DNA of 28,420 bases from Sulfurimonas sp. UBA6792 (GTDB lineage Bacteria; Campylobacterota; Campylobacteria; Campylobacterales; Sulfurimonadaceae), in contig DKFQ01000094.1 in assembly GCA_002452425.1 (NCBI GenBank), positions 1 to 28,420 on the forward strand. The letters run 5' to 3'. Under the pieces are notes generated by a model. The model made no database searches, had not been told where the DNA came from, and saw only the letters and a program-made list of their open reading frames with translations. The position numbers and the translations under genes are program-made. Shown one piece after another: positions 8,326-15,589 of the stretch; the stretch's first letter is position 1, and each line of letters opens with the position of its first letter.

Positions 8326-9642
8326 TTATTTGGAGATTTGCGCTACTAAATCATCTTTTTGGATGGCAAGAGAAGCATACTTGATGATAACTAGTTTCTC
8401 TGTATCGTTGATATACCATTCTGCGATGTGTGCATTTTCGAGATTTTCTAACTTGTCCATAGCGACGTCATCTTGTGGAAGATAGAGATGAGCGTATTTT
8501 GTAGGATTTTGAAGTTTGAGTGTCCACAAAAGCCAAACTCCTGCAACAGCAGCTATGGAGACACCAATCGTCTCTCTATCACTTATGCCTAAGAGTAATC
8601 CTGCTGAAGTTCCTCCGATAAATGTTGCAAAGTAAGCAACAGAATTCGCAATCCCAAGAGCCGCCCCTTTTTGGTGTACTTTTGCAAACTTTGTTATCAT
8701 CGATTGCACAAGCGGTTCCATCATGTTAAAAGCGATAAAGAAGAGGATAACACCTATAACAAAAAGAAGACTTGAAGTGCTTAGTCCCATGATCAAAAAG
8801 GATGCGATAAACAAAATGATAGAGAGTAAAAATATCTCTTTAGGCTTGTTGTGCTTTTCACCAAAAACAGCCGCGGGTCCCATAGCAGCGAGACCAAAGA
8901 GCATAGCAGGCAGATAGACCATGTAAAGATCAGACTTTTGCCACGAAAAAGCATCACTTGTAAGGATGATAGGGATAAGGACAAACGCGATAGTCATAAG
9001 CCCCTTTTGCATAGCGTTGATGATAATCATATTGAGAAGATTTGAGTCTCTTAAAATATCAGAAGTCTTTGTTGTTTTATGGTAAATATGCTTGATTTTG
9101 GGAGGAGTTGGTACTTTTGTAAAGAGCAAGATAATCGCTAAAACCGCAAAAACAGCTGTGAGGATAAAGAGAAACTCAACGCCATACTTTGCACCAAGAA
9201 CTGGTCCAAGACCCATAGCAAGCGCAAAGCTCAGAGCGATAGAAGCACCCATGATAGCCATAGCCTTACCACGAATCTCTTCTGAAACCAAATCTGAGAT
9301 CATAGCTGTGATAACAGAGCCGATTGCTCCGGCACCTTGCAGAAAACGACCAAGCATCAACATATAGATGTCTGTGGAGTAAGCACAAATGATAGAGCCT
9401 ACTAAAAAGATAAGAAGACCAAAGAGGAGCGTTGGTTTTCTCCCTATTTTGTCGCTCATTGAACCAAATGGGACTTGAAAAAGCGCTTGTGTGAGTGCAT
9501 AACCACCCACTACGATGCCCACGAGAAGCGGTGTTGCGCCCTCAAGCTCAAGTGCATAAACAGAGATAACGGGGAGAACCAAAAAAAGACCTAAAAATCT
9601 CAGGGAGAGAATAGCAGAGAGGGGAAATACTTTTTTAAACAT
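8326..9642 (-). CDS. MFS transporter, YajR-like with C-terminal tail
   Basis: Proton-coupled or facilitated transporter of the major facilitator superfamily, with 12 predicted inner-membrane segments in 438 residues. Motif A is clear at 60-70 (GSMSDKIGRKP) and the helix 4 arginine lies in GRFLQGAGAIG. After the last helix a soluble tail of about 60 residues (from NPTKYAHLY) contains a short alpha/beta stretch, EWYINDTEKLVIIKY. YajR-type drug-efflux-like MFS proteins also carry a small cytoplasmic C-terminal domain, so this is the nearest known relative I can suggest. Substrate unknown. ATG at 9642 has AAGG 8 bases upstream. First gene of the two-gene minus-strand unit with the ABC exporter. 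Confidence 0.88.
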   Translation of the reverse strand: MFKKVFPLSAILSLRFLGLFLVLPVISVYALELEGATPLLVGIVVGGYALTQALFQVPFGSMSDKIGRKPTLLFGLLIFLVGSIICAYSTDIYMLMLGRFLQGAGAIGSVITAMISDLVSEEIRGKAMAIMGASIALSFALAMGLGPVLGAKYGVEFLFILTAVFAVLAIILLFTKVPTPPKIKHIYHKTTKTSDILRDSNLLNMIIINAMQKGLMTIAFVLIPIILTSDAFSWQKSDLYMVYLPAMLFGLAAMGPAAVFGEKHNKPKEIFLLSIILFIASFLIMGLSTSSLLFVIGVILFFIAFNMMEPLVQSMITKFAKVHQKGAALGIANSVAYFATFIGGTSAGLLLGISDRETIGVSIAAVAGVWLLWTLKLQNPTKYAHLYLPQDDVAMDKLENLENAHIAEWYINDTEKLVIIKYASLAIQKDDLVAQISK

Positions 9643-9661
9643 TGAGAACCTTGTTCTAGTA

Positions 9662-9678
9662 TATAATTCGCAATTATA
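9662..9678. promoter_or_regulatory. Face-to-face -10 boxes for rdgB and the MFS gene
   Basis: TATAAT on the plus strand (9662-9667) and TATAAT on the minus strand (9678-9673) form a perfect 6-bp inverted repeat around TCGCA. The plus box would start RNA near 9674 toward rdgB, the minus box near 9666 toward the MFS gene, so the two initiation regions overlap. No strong -35 was found for either, so one box may be chance. Confidence 0.45.
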
Positions 9679-9751
9679 TTAAAAAGATTGTTTACACAAA
9701 CTTTGCCCATCAAAGAAGTGTATCTTTAAAGTAAATCATAAGGATAAGGAA

Positions 9752-10339
9752 ATGCAACTCATTTTAGCAACCTCCAACAAGGGGAAAGTTAGGGAAATAC
9801 AGGCGCTTTGTAAGGATTTTGAAGTTATCCCCTATAGTCAGCTTATGGAGGAGTTTGAGATAGTTGAGGATGGCAATAGTTTTAAAGAGAATGCGCTTAT
9901 AAAAGCAAGGGCTGTTTTTAACGCATTAAAAAGAGATGATATCGTGGTTATGGCAGATGACAGCGGCATAAGCGTGGATGTGCTTGATGGTAGCCCGGGG
10001 ATTTACAGCGCAAGACATGCAGGTAAAGATGCAAATGATAAGGATAATCTAAACAAACTTATACAAGATATCAAGGCAAAAGGTGCGACTTCTTCGCCTG
10101 CCCACTACACTGCCGCTATTGCCATCGTGACAAAAAAAGGGGAGTATGTTGTACATGGTTGGATGTATGGAGAGGCGATTAGTGAGGCAAGAGGCGATAA
10201 AGGTTTTGGGTATGACCCTATGTTTATCCCGCTTGGATATGACAAAACTTTGGGTGAGTTGGATGATGATGTAAAAAAAGAGCTATCGCATCGTGCAAAA
10301 GCTCTCAAGCTGGCAAAAGTAGTTCTTCAAACGCTTTAG
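9752..10339 (+). CDS. rdgB: XTP/dITP diphosphatase (RdgB/HAM1)
   Basis: Hydrolyses dITP, XTP and ITP to monophosphates, cleaning deaminated purines from the nucleotide pool; cytoplasmic dimer. The 195-residue length fits the family. Motifs: ATSNKGK (S8, N9, K10) for nucleotide binding, ADDSGI with catalytic D69-D70 and metal-binding acids, GSPGIYSARHAG, GFGYDPMF for base recognition, and SHRAKAL near the C-terminus. ATG is preceded by AAGGATAAGGAA. The gene is convergent with uppP; their stop codons overlap by 4 bases (10336-10339). Confidence 0.96.
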   Translation: MQLILATSNKGKVREIQALCKDFEVIPYSQLMEEFEIVEDGNSFKENALIKARAVFNALKRDDIVVMADDSGISVDVLDGSPGIYSARHAGKDANDKDNLNKLIQDIKAKGATSSPAHYTAAIAIVTKKGEYVVHGWMYGEAISEARGDKGFGYDPMFIPLGYDKTLGELDDDVKKELSHRAKALKLAKVVLQTL

Positions 10340-11106
10340 TTAAAAAAGAGCAGGAGTGCGACGCCAAAAATGATGCGATAGACACCAAAAGAGACAAATG
10401 TAAATCGCTCTAAAAACTTTAAAAAGAGTTTGATTGTTATGTAGGCGACTATAAATGAGGTAATAAATCCAACACCCAAAACCATCAGGTTTGCATCGCT
10501 GAAATCTTTATAATGTTTGAGCAAATCATACCCTGCAACCGCGCTCATAACAGGAAAAGCAAGCAAGAAACTAAACTCTGCACTTGTTTTTCTATCTATT
10601 CCGACAAGTAAAGCACCGATGATGGTAGCACCTGCCCTGCTTGTTCCTGGGATGAGTGCAAAAACCTGTGCAAAGCCTACTATCATGGACTGTTTGAGTG
10701 TTATCGCCTCGACATCGTGGGTTGTATGCGCATCCTCTTTAATGAAAAACTTCTCTACTATCAAAAACAATATACCGCCAACGATAAACATAACCGCAAC
10801 AACCGTGATGTCAAAAAGAGCTTTTATTTGCGAAGAGAAGAGAAATCCAACCGCCCCTATAGGCAAAAAAGCTAAAAAAACTTTTGCCCATAAATCAACT
10901 TTTTGGAGTGTAAATTTGTCTCTATAGTTAAGTACAACCGCTAAGATGGCAGAAAACTGGATGATGACTTCATACGCTTTGTTTATCGCATTTTGCTCTA
11001 GTCCCAAAAATTCGCTAGCAACGATAAGATGCCCCGTTGAAGAGATAGGCAGAAACTCTGTAAACCCCTCGATAACGCCTAAAATAATGGAATCTGCAAT
11101 AGTCAT
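10336..11106 (-). CDS. uppP: Undecaprenyl-diphosphatase
   Basis: Dephosphorylates undecaprenyl pyrophosphate at the inner membrane, recycling the lipid carrier for peptidoglycan and surface glycans; the BacA/UppP family also gives bacitracin tolerance. The 256-residue product is highly hydrophobic, with about eight segments. Both family motifs are present: EGFTEFLPISSTGH (E13, H26) and PGTSRAGATI with R157. The ATG at 11106 has AAAGG 8 bases upstream. It stands alone on the minus strand, divergent from the aminotransferase operon, and ends overlapping rdgB. Confidence 0.96.
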   Translation of the reverse strand: MTIADSIILGVIEGFTEFLPISSTGHLIVASEFLGLEQNAINKAYEVIIQFSAILAVVLNYRDKFTLQKVDLWAKVFLAFLPIGAVGFLFSSQIKALFDITVVAVMFIVGGILFLIVEKFFIKEDAHTTHDVEAITLKQSMIVGFAQVFALIPGTSRAGATIIGALLVGIDRKTSAEFSFLLAFPVMSAVAGYDLLKHYKDFSDANLMVLGVGFITSFIVAYITIKLFLKFLERFTFVSFGVYRIIFGVALLLFFN

Positions 11107-11135
11107 AAGAGCCTTTATGATAAAAATTTAACAAA

Positions 11136-11141
11136 ATTCTA
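11136..11141 (-). promoter_or_regulatory. Candidate -10 of uppP
   Basis: TAGAAT on the minus strand with TGG immediately upstream gives an extended -10, about 30 bases from the uppP ATG. No good -35 at normal spacing. It is tentative. Confidence 0.4.
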
Positions 11142-11176
11142 CCATAAAACTAAAGAGCCAATTTAAGTTATTTGGA

Positions 11177-11182
11177 TATAAT
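11177..11182 (+). promoter_or_regulatory. Candidate -10 of the aminotransferase-hisZ-purA operon
   Basis: Perfect TATAAT on the plus strand in the divergent region with uppP. RNA starting about 11189 would carry a leader of roughly 170 bases that includes three hairpins. No clear -35 element is seen. Confidence 0.5.
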
Positions 11183-11205
11183 GCGAGGTTTTGATTGATG
11201 TTACG

Positions 11206-11299
11206 CACTTTATGAGCAAAGCCCATAAAGTGGCAAGGACTAAAGTCCTTTGCAATCCCCTAAAGCTACGAAAAGTAAACTTTTCGAGAAATTCAGGGG
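11206..11299 (+). promoter_or_regulatory. Structured 5' leader: three consecutive hairpins
   Basis: Hairpin A: CACTTTATG (11206-11214) with CATAAAGTG (11224-11232), 9 bp. Hairpin B, starting at the next base: GCAAGGAC (11233-11240) with GTCCTTTGC (11245-11253), 8 bp with one bulged T and loop TAAA. Hairpin C: CCCCT (11257-11261) with AGGGG (11295-11299), enclosing CTaCGAAAAG / CTTTTCGAG, a 9-bp stem with one bulge, again with loop TAAA (11276-11279). The block lies between a TATAAT and the aminotransferase ATG at 11362. AGGGG is also a plausible ribosome site for the in-frame ATG at 11305, so pairing with CCCCT could mask it. Either a cis-acting leader RNA or a palindrome-rich insertion (IS200/IS605-end or MITE-like; TTAC precedes it at 11201) fits. 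No named RNA family was recognised. Confidence 0.6.
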
Positions 11300-11361
11300 T
11301 AATTATGCAAATAAAATGTGTAAAATCAGATTTTAAATTACAACTATTTAGGAATTTTCAG

Positions 11362-12477
11362 ATGTTACTTTTTACCCCTGGTCCTACCCCTGTCCCGCAA
11401 AATGTTCGCAATGCAATGTCAGATGAGACGATGCACCACCGTACACCCGAATTTGAAGCTATCTTTGAAAAAACTAGAAAACATCTTTTTAACCTCTTTG
11501 GAAGCGATGAGGTTGTTATGCTTGCTTCAAGCGGTACTGGTGCGATGGAAGCGGCGGTTGTAAACCTTTGCCACAACACTCTTTTAAATGTAAACTCAGG
11601 AAAATTTGGCGAGAGATTTGGAAAAATCGCACTTGCTCATGGACTTAAAAATGTTACAATCAGCAACGAGTGGGATACGCCGGTGAGCGTTGAAGCAGTT
11701 GTAGAAGCGGTTAAAAACAACCCAGATATAGATGCTATCGCTGTGCAGATAAGCGAATCGGCAGGCGGACTTCGCCATCCTGTTGAAGCGATAGCAAAGG
11801 CTGTAAAAGAGATAAATCCAAACATTATGATTATCGCTGATGGCATCACTGCCGTGGGTGTTGAGAAGATTGAGATTACTAGCATCGACTGTCTGATTGC
11901 GGGAAGTCAAAAAGCACTTATGCTTCCTCCGGGGCTTGCGATTTTGGGTCTTAGCAACGCTGCAATCGAGAAAATCGGCAAAGGCAGAGGTTACTACTTC
12001 AACCTTGCTACCGAGATAAAATCTCAAAGAAAAAACACAACTGCATGGACGGCTGCTACGACTCTAACCATCGGGCTTTTGGAGATACTTGAGACTATCG
12101 AGAAAAACGGTGGTTTAGAGAAACTTTATGAAGAGACTGCAACAAGAGCAAATGCCGTTATCTCTGCACTTCAAGCGATAGGTCTCCATATCTATCCAAA
12201 AACTCCGGCACTCTCTATGACAACGGTTGACGATGAAAACGCATCACAAATCAGAAAAATCTTAAAAACAGATTTTGGCGTAAATGTTGCAGGCGGACAA
12301 GATCACCTTGATGGTAAAATCTTCCGTATAAATCAGATGGGTTTAATTGCTCCGTATGAGATTTCATGGGTTGTAAACTCTGTTGAACTCGCTCTTGCCA
12401 AACTTGGAAGAAGAGCGTATGATGGGACTGCAAACAGAGTTTTCAATGAAAATTATTTTAAGTTGGCAGGTAAATGA
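11362..12477 (+). CDS. Class V aminotransferase (serine-pyruvate/alanine-glyoxylate type)
   Basis: PLP-dependent transaminase of fold type I. The first residues MLLFTPGPTPVPQNVR and HHRTPEFEA are the typical start of the serine-glyoxylate/alanine-glyoxylate/PhnW-like group. In the 371-residue product the Schiff-base lysine is K184 (GSQKAL) and the pyridine-binding aspartate D160 (ADGIT). True donor and acceptor cannot be read; serine, alanine or aspartate are possible. The frame stays open back to TTG 11191, but I chose ATG 11362 because homologues begin there and AGGA lies 8 bases upstream. ATG 11305 (19 residues longer, with AGGGG upstream) is the main alternative. The last codon overlaps the hisZ-like start (ATGA). 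Confidence 0.9.
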   Translation: MLLFTPGPTPVPQNVRNAMSDETMHHRTPEFEAIFEKTRKHLFNLFGSDEVVMLASSGTGAMEAAVVNLCHNTLLNVNSGKFGERFGKIALAHGLKNVTISNEWDTPVSVEAVVEAVKNNPDIDAIAVQISESAGGLRHPVEAIAKAVKEINPNIMIIADGITAVGVEKIEITSIDCLIAGSQKALMLPPGLAILGLSNAAIEKIGKGRGYYFNLATEIKSQRKNTTAWTAATTLTIGLLEILETIEKNGGLEKLYEETATRANAVISALQAIGLHIYPKTPALSMTTVDDENASQIRKILKTDFGVNVAGGQDHLDGKIFRINQMGLIAPYEISWVVNSVELALAKLGRRAYDGTANRVFNENYFKLAGK

Positions 12478-13322
12478 TATTAGAACACGAAATTCCTAGC
12501 GGTTCAAAACTCTACTTTGGTAAAAGCGCAAAGATAAAAAGAGAGATAGAAAAAGTCGCTAGCGATATTTTATACGTAAAAGGGTTCGAGGAGATTGTTA
12601 CTCCTATCTTCTCATATCATCAGCACAAAAGCATTGCTAATGAGCGTGAGCTTATCAAGGTAAATGACGAGAAGAACAACTCTATCTCGCTAAGAGCCGA
12701 TTCTACCATAGATGTTGTGCGCATCATAGAGAAGAGACTTGGACGAAACACTGAACATAAAAAGTGGTTTTATATCCAGCCAGTTTTTCGCTATCCAACA
12801 GATGAGCAGTTTCAAATCGGTGTCGAGTTTATGGGGGAGAGTAAACTCTCATCTGTTTTAAACATTGCCATAGAGATTTTTGAAGCACTTGAAGTGCGCC
12901 CGCTTATCCAAATCTCAAACATGATGATACCAAAGCTTTTAGTTGAGATGTTTGAGGGTTTAACTCTTGATGATTTTAGACATATAAATATTGAGAAGTT
13001 TTTAAATCTTAAGGTTGATTGGCTTGAAAAACTTGTCTATCTGCAACACCCGCAGCAAGTAGATGAACTTCTTGAGATAGTTCCGCCTGCTATAAGAGCA
13101 GAGTTAGAGAAGATGAAGAGTTTGTGTGAAGCCATAGGGTGTCCAAACAGTGTTTTAGCACCTCTTTACTATGCAAAAATGCTCTACTATGATGAACTCT
13201 TTTTTAGAGTTATACAAAATAATGAGGTCTTTGCAAGAGGCGGAAGATATAAAAATGCAGAGCTTAGTTCTGTAGGTTTTGCAATTTATACAGATGTATT
13301 AGTAGAAACTAAAGCGAAATAG
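12474..13322 (+). CDS. hisZ: HisZ-like ATP phosphoribosyltransferase regulatory subunit
   Basis: Catalytically inactive relative of histidyl-tRNA synthetase that would form a complex with short-form HisG for the first step of histidine synthesis. The 282-residue product has the synthetase-like opening (EIPSGSKLYFG, then IVTPIFSY), SLRADSTIDVVRI where synthetases have LRPE.T, FQIGVEFMGE, and the C-terminal GGRYKN..SVGFAIYTDVL typical of HisZ. It is shorter than most HisZ proteins (about 380), and lacks an anticodon-binding domain, so it is not HisS. Overlap with the upstream gene by ATGA and a 10-base gap to purA indicate one transcript; hisZ-purA adjacency is known from other proteobacteria such as Pseudomonas. 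HisG is not in the window. Confidence 0.82.
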   Translation: MILEHEIPSGSKLYFGKSAKIKREIEKVASDILYVKGFEEIVTPIFSYHQHKSIANERELIKVNDEKNNSISLRADSTIDVVRIIEKRLGRNTEHKKWFYIQPVFRYPTDEQFQIGVEFMGESKLSSVLNIAIEIFEALEVRPLIQISNMMIPKLLVEMFEGLTLDDFRHINIEKFLNLKVDWLEKLVYLQHPQQVDELLEIVPPAIRAELEKMKSLCEAIGCPNSVLAPLYYAKMLYYDELFFRVIQNNEVFARGGRYKNAELSSVGFAIYTDVLVETKAK

Positions 13323-13332
13323 AGGAAGAGTA

Positions 13333-14583
13333 ATGAAAGCAGATTTAGTAGTTGGCATCCAATGGGGTGATGAGGGAAAAGGAAAAATCGTCGATAGACT
13401 GGCAAAAGAGTACGATATGGTTTGCAGAAGCCAAGGTGGACACAATGCGGGTCATACGATTTGGGTTGATGGCACGAGATATGCGTTGCATCTTATCCCA
13501 TCGGGCATCTTAAATCCAAAAGCTATCAATGTTATCGGTAACGGTGTCGTTCTCTCTCCTGAGTCTATCATCAAAGAGATGACACAGTTTGAAGCTTTAG
13601 AGGGGAGACTTTTTATCTCTGACAAGGCACACCTGAACCTTCCTTGCCACTCTCTTATCGACCAAGCTCGTGAGAAGCTCAAAGGTGACAAAGCTATCGG
13701 TACAACCGGAAAAGGCATCGGACCTGCATACTCTGACAAGATTAACCGTATCGGTGTGCGTGCCGGAGAGCTTTTAAACCCTGCTAAACTTTGCGACAAA
13801 GTGCTTGAGTATTTTGAGCAAAATAGAGCGCTTTTTGAGATTTTAGAGATAAAAACACCAAATAAAGAGGCACTTTTAGAAGAGCTTCAAGGGTACAGTG
13901 CAAAACTCTCCTCTTTTATCACAGACACAACACAGCTTCTTTGGAAGGCACTGGATGAGCAGAACAAGAGAGTTCTTTTAGAGGGTGCACAAGGCACAAT
14001 GCTTGACATCGACCATGGAACTTACCCTTATGTGACTTCAAGTTCAACTGTAAGCGCCGGGGCATGTACGGGTCTGGGACTTAATCCTAAAGATATAGGA
14101 AAAGTGACGGGAATCGTAAAAGCATACTGTACTCGTGTAGGAAACGGACCTTTTCCAAGTGAAGACTTAGGAGAAGAAGGCAAAAAAATCCGAGAAAACG
14201 GCCATGAGTTTGGCACAACAACAGGGCGTCCGAGAAGATGTGGCTGGTTTGATGCAGTTGCATGCCGTTATGCAAGCCGTCTAAACGGTTGTGATGAACT
14301 GGCTCTTATGAAGCTTGATGTTTTGGATGGTTTTAGCGAGGTAAAAGTTTGTGTCGCTTATGAACTAAAGGGCGTTGAGATTGACTATCTGCCTGAAAAT
14401 CTGGATGATGTAAAACCGGTTTACAAGTCATTTAAAGGGTGGGATAACTCTAAGGGTGCGAGAACTTTTGATGCACTTCCAAAAGAGGCGCAAGATTACA
14501 TCCGTGCCATAGAAGAGATTACAAAAACAAAAGTCGGTATTATCTCGACATCACCTGAGAGAGAAGATACCATCATCTTATAA
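13333..14583 (+). CDS. purA: Adenylosuccinate synthetase
   Basis: Makes adenylosuccinate from IMP, aspartate and GTP, the first committed step to AMP; cytoplasmic homodimer. The 416 residues contain GIQWGDEGKGK with catalytic D13, GHNAGHT with catalytic H41, GTTGKGIGPAYSDK for IMP binding, GAQGTMLDIDHGTYPYVTSS and the aspartate/GTP loop TTTGRPRRCGW. All key residues are intact. The ATG follows GAGGAAG by 4 bases. Downstream, the flagellar FliJ-like gene starts after 23 bases; this purA-fliJ-like order matches H. pylori HP0255-HP0256 as I remember it. Confidence 0.97.
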   Translation: MKADLVVGIQWGDEGKGKIVDRLAKEYDMVCRSQGGHNAGHTIWVDGTRYALHLIPSGILNPKAINVIGNGVVLSPESIIKEMTQFEALEGRLFISDKAHLNLPCHSLIDQAREKLKGDKAIGTTGKGIGPAYSDKINRIGVRAGELLNPAKLCDKVLEYFEQNRALFEILEIKTPNKEALLEELQGYSAKLSSFITDTTQLLWKALDEQNKRVLLEGAQGTMLDIDHGTYPYVTSSSTVSAGACTGLGLNPKDIGKVTGIVKAYCTRVGNGPFPSEDLGEEGKKIRENGHEFGTTTGRPRRCGWFDAVACRYASRLNGCDELALMKLDVLDGFSEVKVCVAYELKGVEIDYLPENLDDVKPVYKSFKGWDNSKGARTFDALPKEAQDYIRAIEEITKTKVGIISTSPEREDTIIL

Positions 14584-14606
14584 CCTCTTTTTAAAGGAGA
14601 GAGCCT

Positions 14607-15026
14607 ATGAAAAGCCGCTTTAGCTCGCTTGTAAAAGTGAAAAAAAACAGTATGCAAAAGAGTGAGCGGTTTTTGCAAAAGGCTACAGTGAACCTAAATA
14701 GCGCATCAAGCGCACTGGAACTCTCCTACAACACCCTCAAAGAGATTGCGCCTCCAAGCCGAGGCAGCATGAGCCAAATGCTCGCTTCAAGAACACTCCT
14801 TTCCTCTCAAAGAGAACTTATCAAACATAATCAAGAGTGGGTTACATTCGCCAAAAATCAGATAGAACAAGCCAAAGCACAACTCAAAGCAGATATGATA
14901 GAGCTTGAAAAATTTCAATATTTAGAACTCCAAGAGATAAAGCAAGAACTCAAAAAAAAGGCGATGTTGGAAGCAAAAGATCTTGACGAGATTGCACTTA
15001 TGACATATATGGGAAAAAACAGATGA
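14607..15026 (+). CDS. fliJ: FliJ-family flagellar export protein
   Basis: Probable soluble component of the flagellar type III export apparatus that links the FliI ATPase with the FlhA gate. The 139-residue product is a highly charged, almost entirely helical, coiled-coil protein (about 15-125) without a signal peptide, as for FliJ. Sequence conservation in FliJ is low, so the assignment leans on size, coiled-coil nature and location right after purA, where H. pylori HP0256 (a described FliJ homologue) and a Campylobacter counterpart lie. Start ATG has AAAGGAGAG 6 bases upstream. The stop overlaps the next ATG (ATGA), indicating translational coupling with the MotE-like gene. Confidence 0.75.
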   Translation: MKSRFSSLVKVKKNSMQKSERFLQKATVNLNSASSALELSYNTLKEIAPPSRGSMSQMLASRTLLSSQRELIKHNQEWVTFAKNQIEQAKAQLKADMIELEKFQYLELQEIKQELKKKAMLEAKDLDEIALMTYMGKNR

Positions 15027-15535
15027 GAAAAATAGTAACAGTGCTTCTTGTGGGATTTGTATCTTTGTATGCACTTGAGACAAGCGACAAACTCTTTGAG
15101 TGTACAGAGATTTTTAAAGCGAGAAAGAGTGAGCTTTTGATAGAGCTAGAGCGCATAGATGAGCAAAAACAGTCTTTAAGCGCTCTAAAAACCGCTACCG
15201 AAGAGCTTTTGAAAAAAAGAGAAGCCAAGGTTACGCTACAGGAAGAAAATGTTATAAAACAGCTTAATGAGATAAGCGCTAAAGAGGAATCCATCAAAAA
15301 AATGGTTCAAAAAAATGAGGAGCTTTTAAAAGAGCTCAAAGAGATTAAGATGGGCAAAATGGCAGAGACATTTGCAAAAATGAAAGCCGCAAGTGCCGCA
15401 GCGGTGCTCTCTGAGATGGATATAAAAGATGCCGTAGAGATTCTCTCTTCACTCAAACCTAAAACGACTGGAGCCATACTTAGCAAAATGGAGGCAAAAA
15501 AAGCCTCCGAACTTACAATCCTTTTAGCAAAGTGA
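15023..15535 (+). CDS. MotE-like periplasmic flagellar-associated protein
   Basis: The 170-residue product begins with a secretion signal (MRKIVTVLLVGFVSLYA, cleavage likely after A17), continues with a long coiled coil (about 30-112), and ends with an MgtE-N-like helical domain (about 115-165: AAAVLSEMDIKDAVEILSSL, TGAILSKMEAKKASELTILL). This architecture is that of the MotE/PDP group, known as periplasmic partners of flagellar motor proteins in some bacteria. Coupled by ATGA with the FliJ-like gene. Near its 3' end the coding sequence contains GGAGGC, seven A, GCCTCC (15490-15508), a strong small hairpin. A role in motor assembly is inference. Confidence 0.78.
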   Translation: MRKIVTVLLVGFVSLYALETSDKLFECTEIFKARKSELLIELERIDEQKQSLSALKTATEELLKKREAKVTLQEENVIKQLNEISAKEESIKKMVQKNEELLKELKEIKMGKMAETFAKMKAASAAAVLSEMDIKDAVEILSSLKPKTTGAILSKMEAKKASELTILLAK

Positions 15536-15553
15536 TTCTTAAGAAAAATAAGA

Positions 15554-15559
15554 TAAAAT
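15554..15559 (+). promoter_or_regulatory. Candidate -10 for the GGDEF-EAL gene
   Basis: TAAAAT follows the motE-like stop by 18 bases within a very A/T-rich gap. RNA starting near 15566 would leave room for TTG 15590 as start. Weak: no -35 hexamer is evident. Confidence 0.3.
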
Positions 15560-15589
15560 TATCACAAAAAATTGAAAAAGAGTAGTTTT

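Noticed and set aside
11191..11361. 57-codon in-frame extension upstream of the aminotransferase
   Set aside because: It translates the hairpin leader, has no ribosome site at TTG 11191, and family members begin at MLLFTPGPTP. Lack of stops over 171 bases is not strong evidence.
11596..12027. Long antisense ORFs, for example opposite the aminotransferase, ilvD (957-1313) and addB (24558-25004)
   Set aside because: All lie within well-supported genes, have no plausible ribosome site or family features, and their composition reflects the opposite frame.
12474..13322. Histidyl-tRNA synthetase
   Set aside because: Too short, no anticodon-binding domain, and synthetase motifs are degenerate; HisZ fits better.
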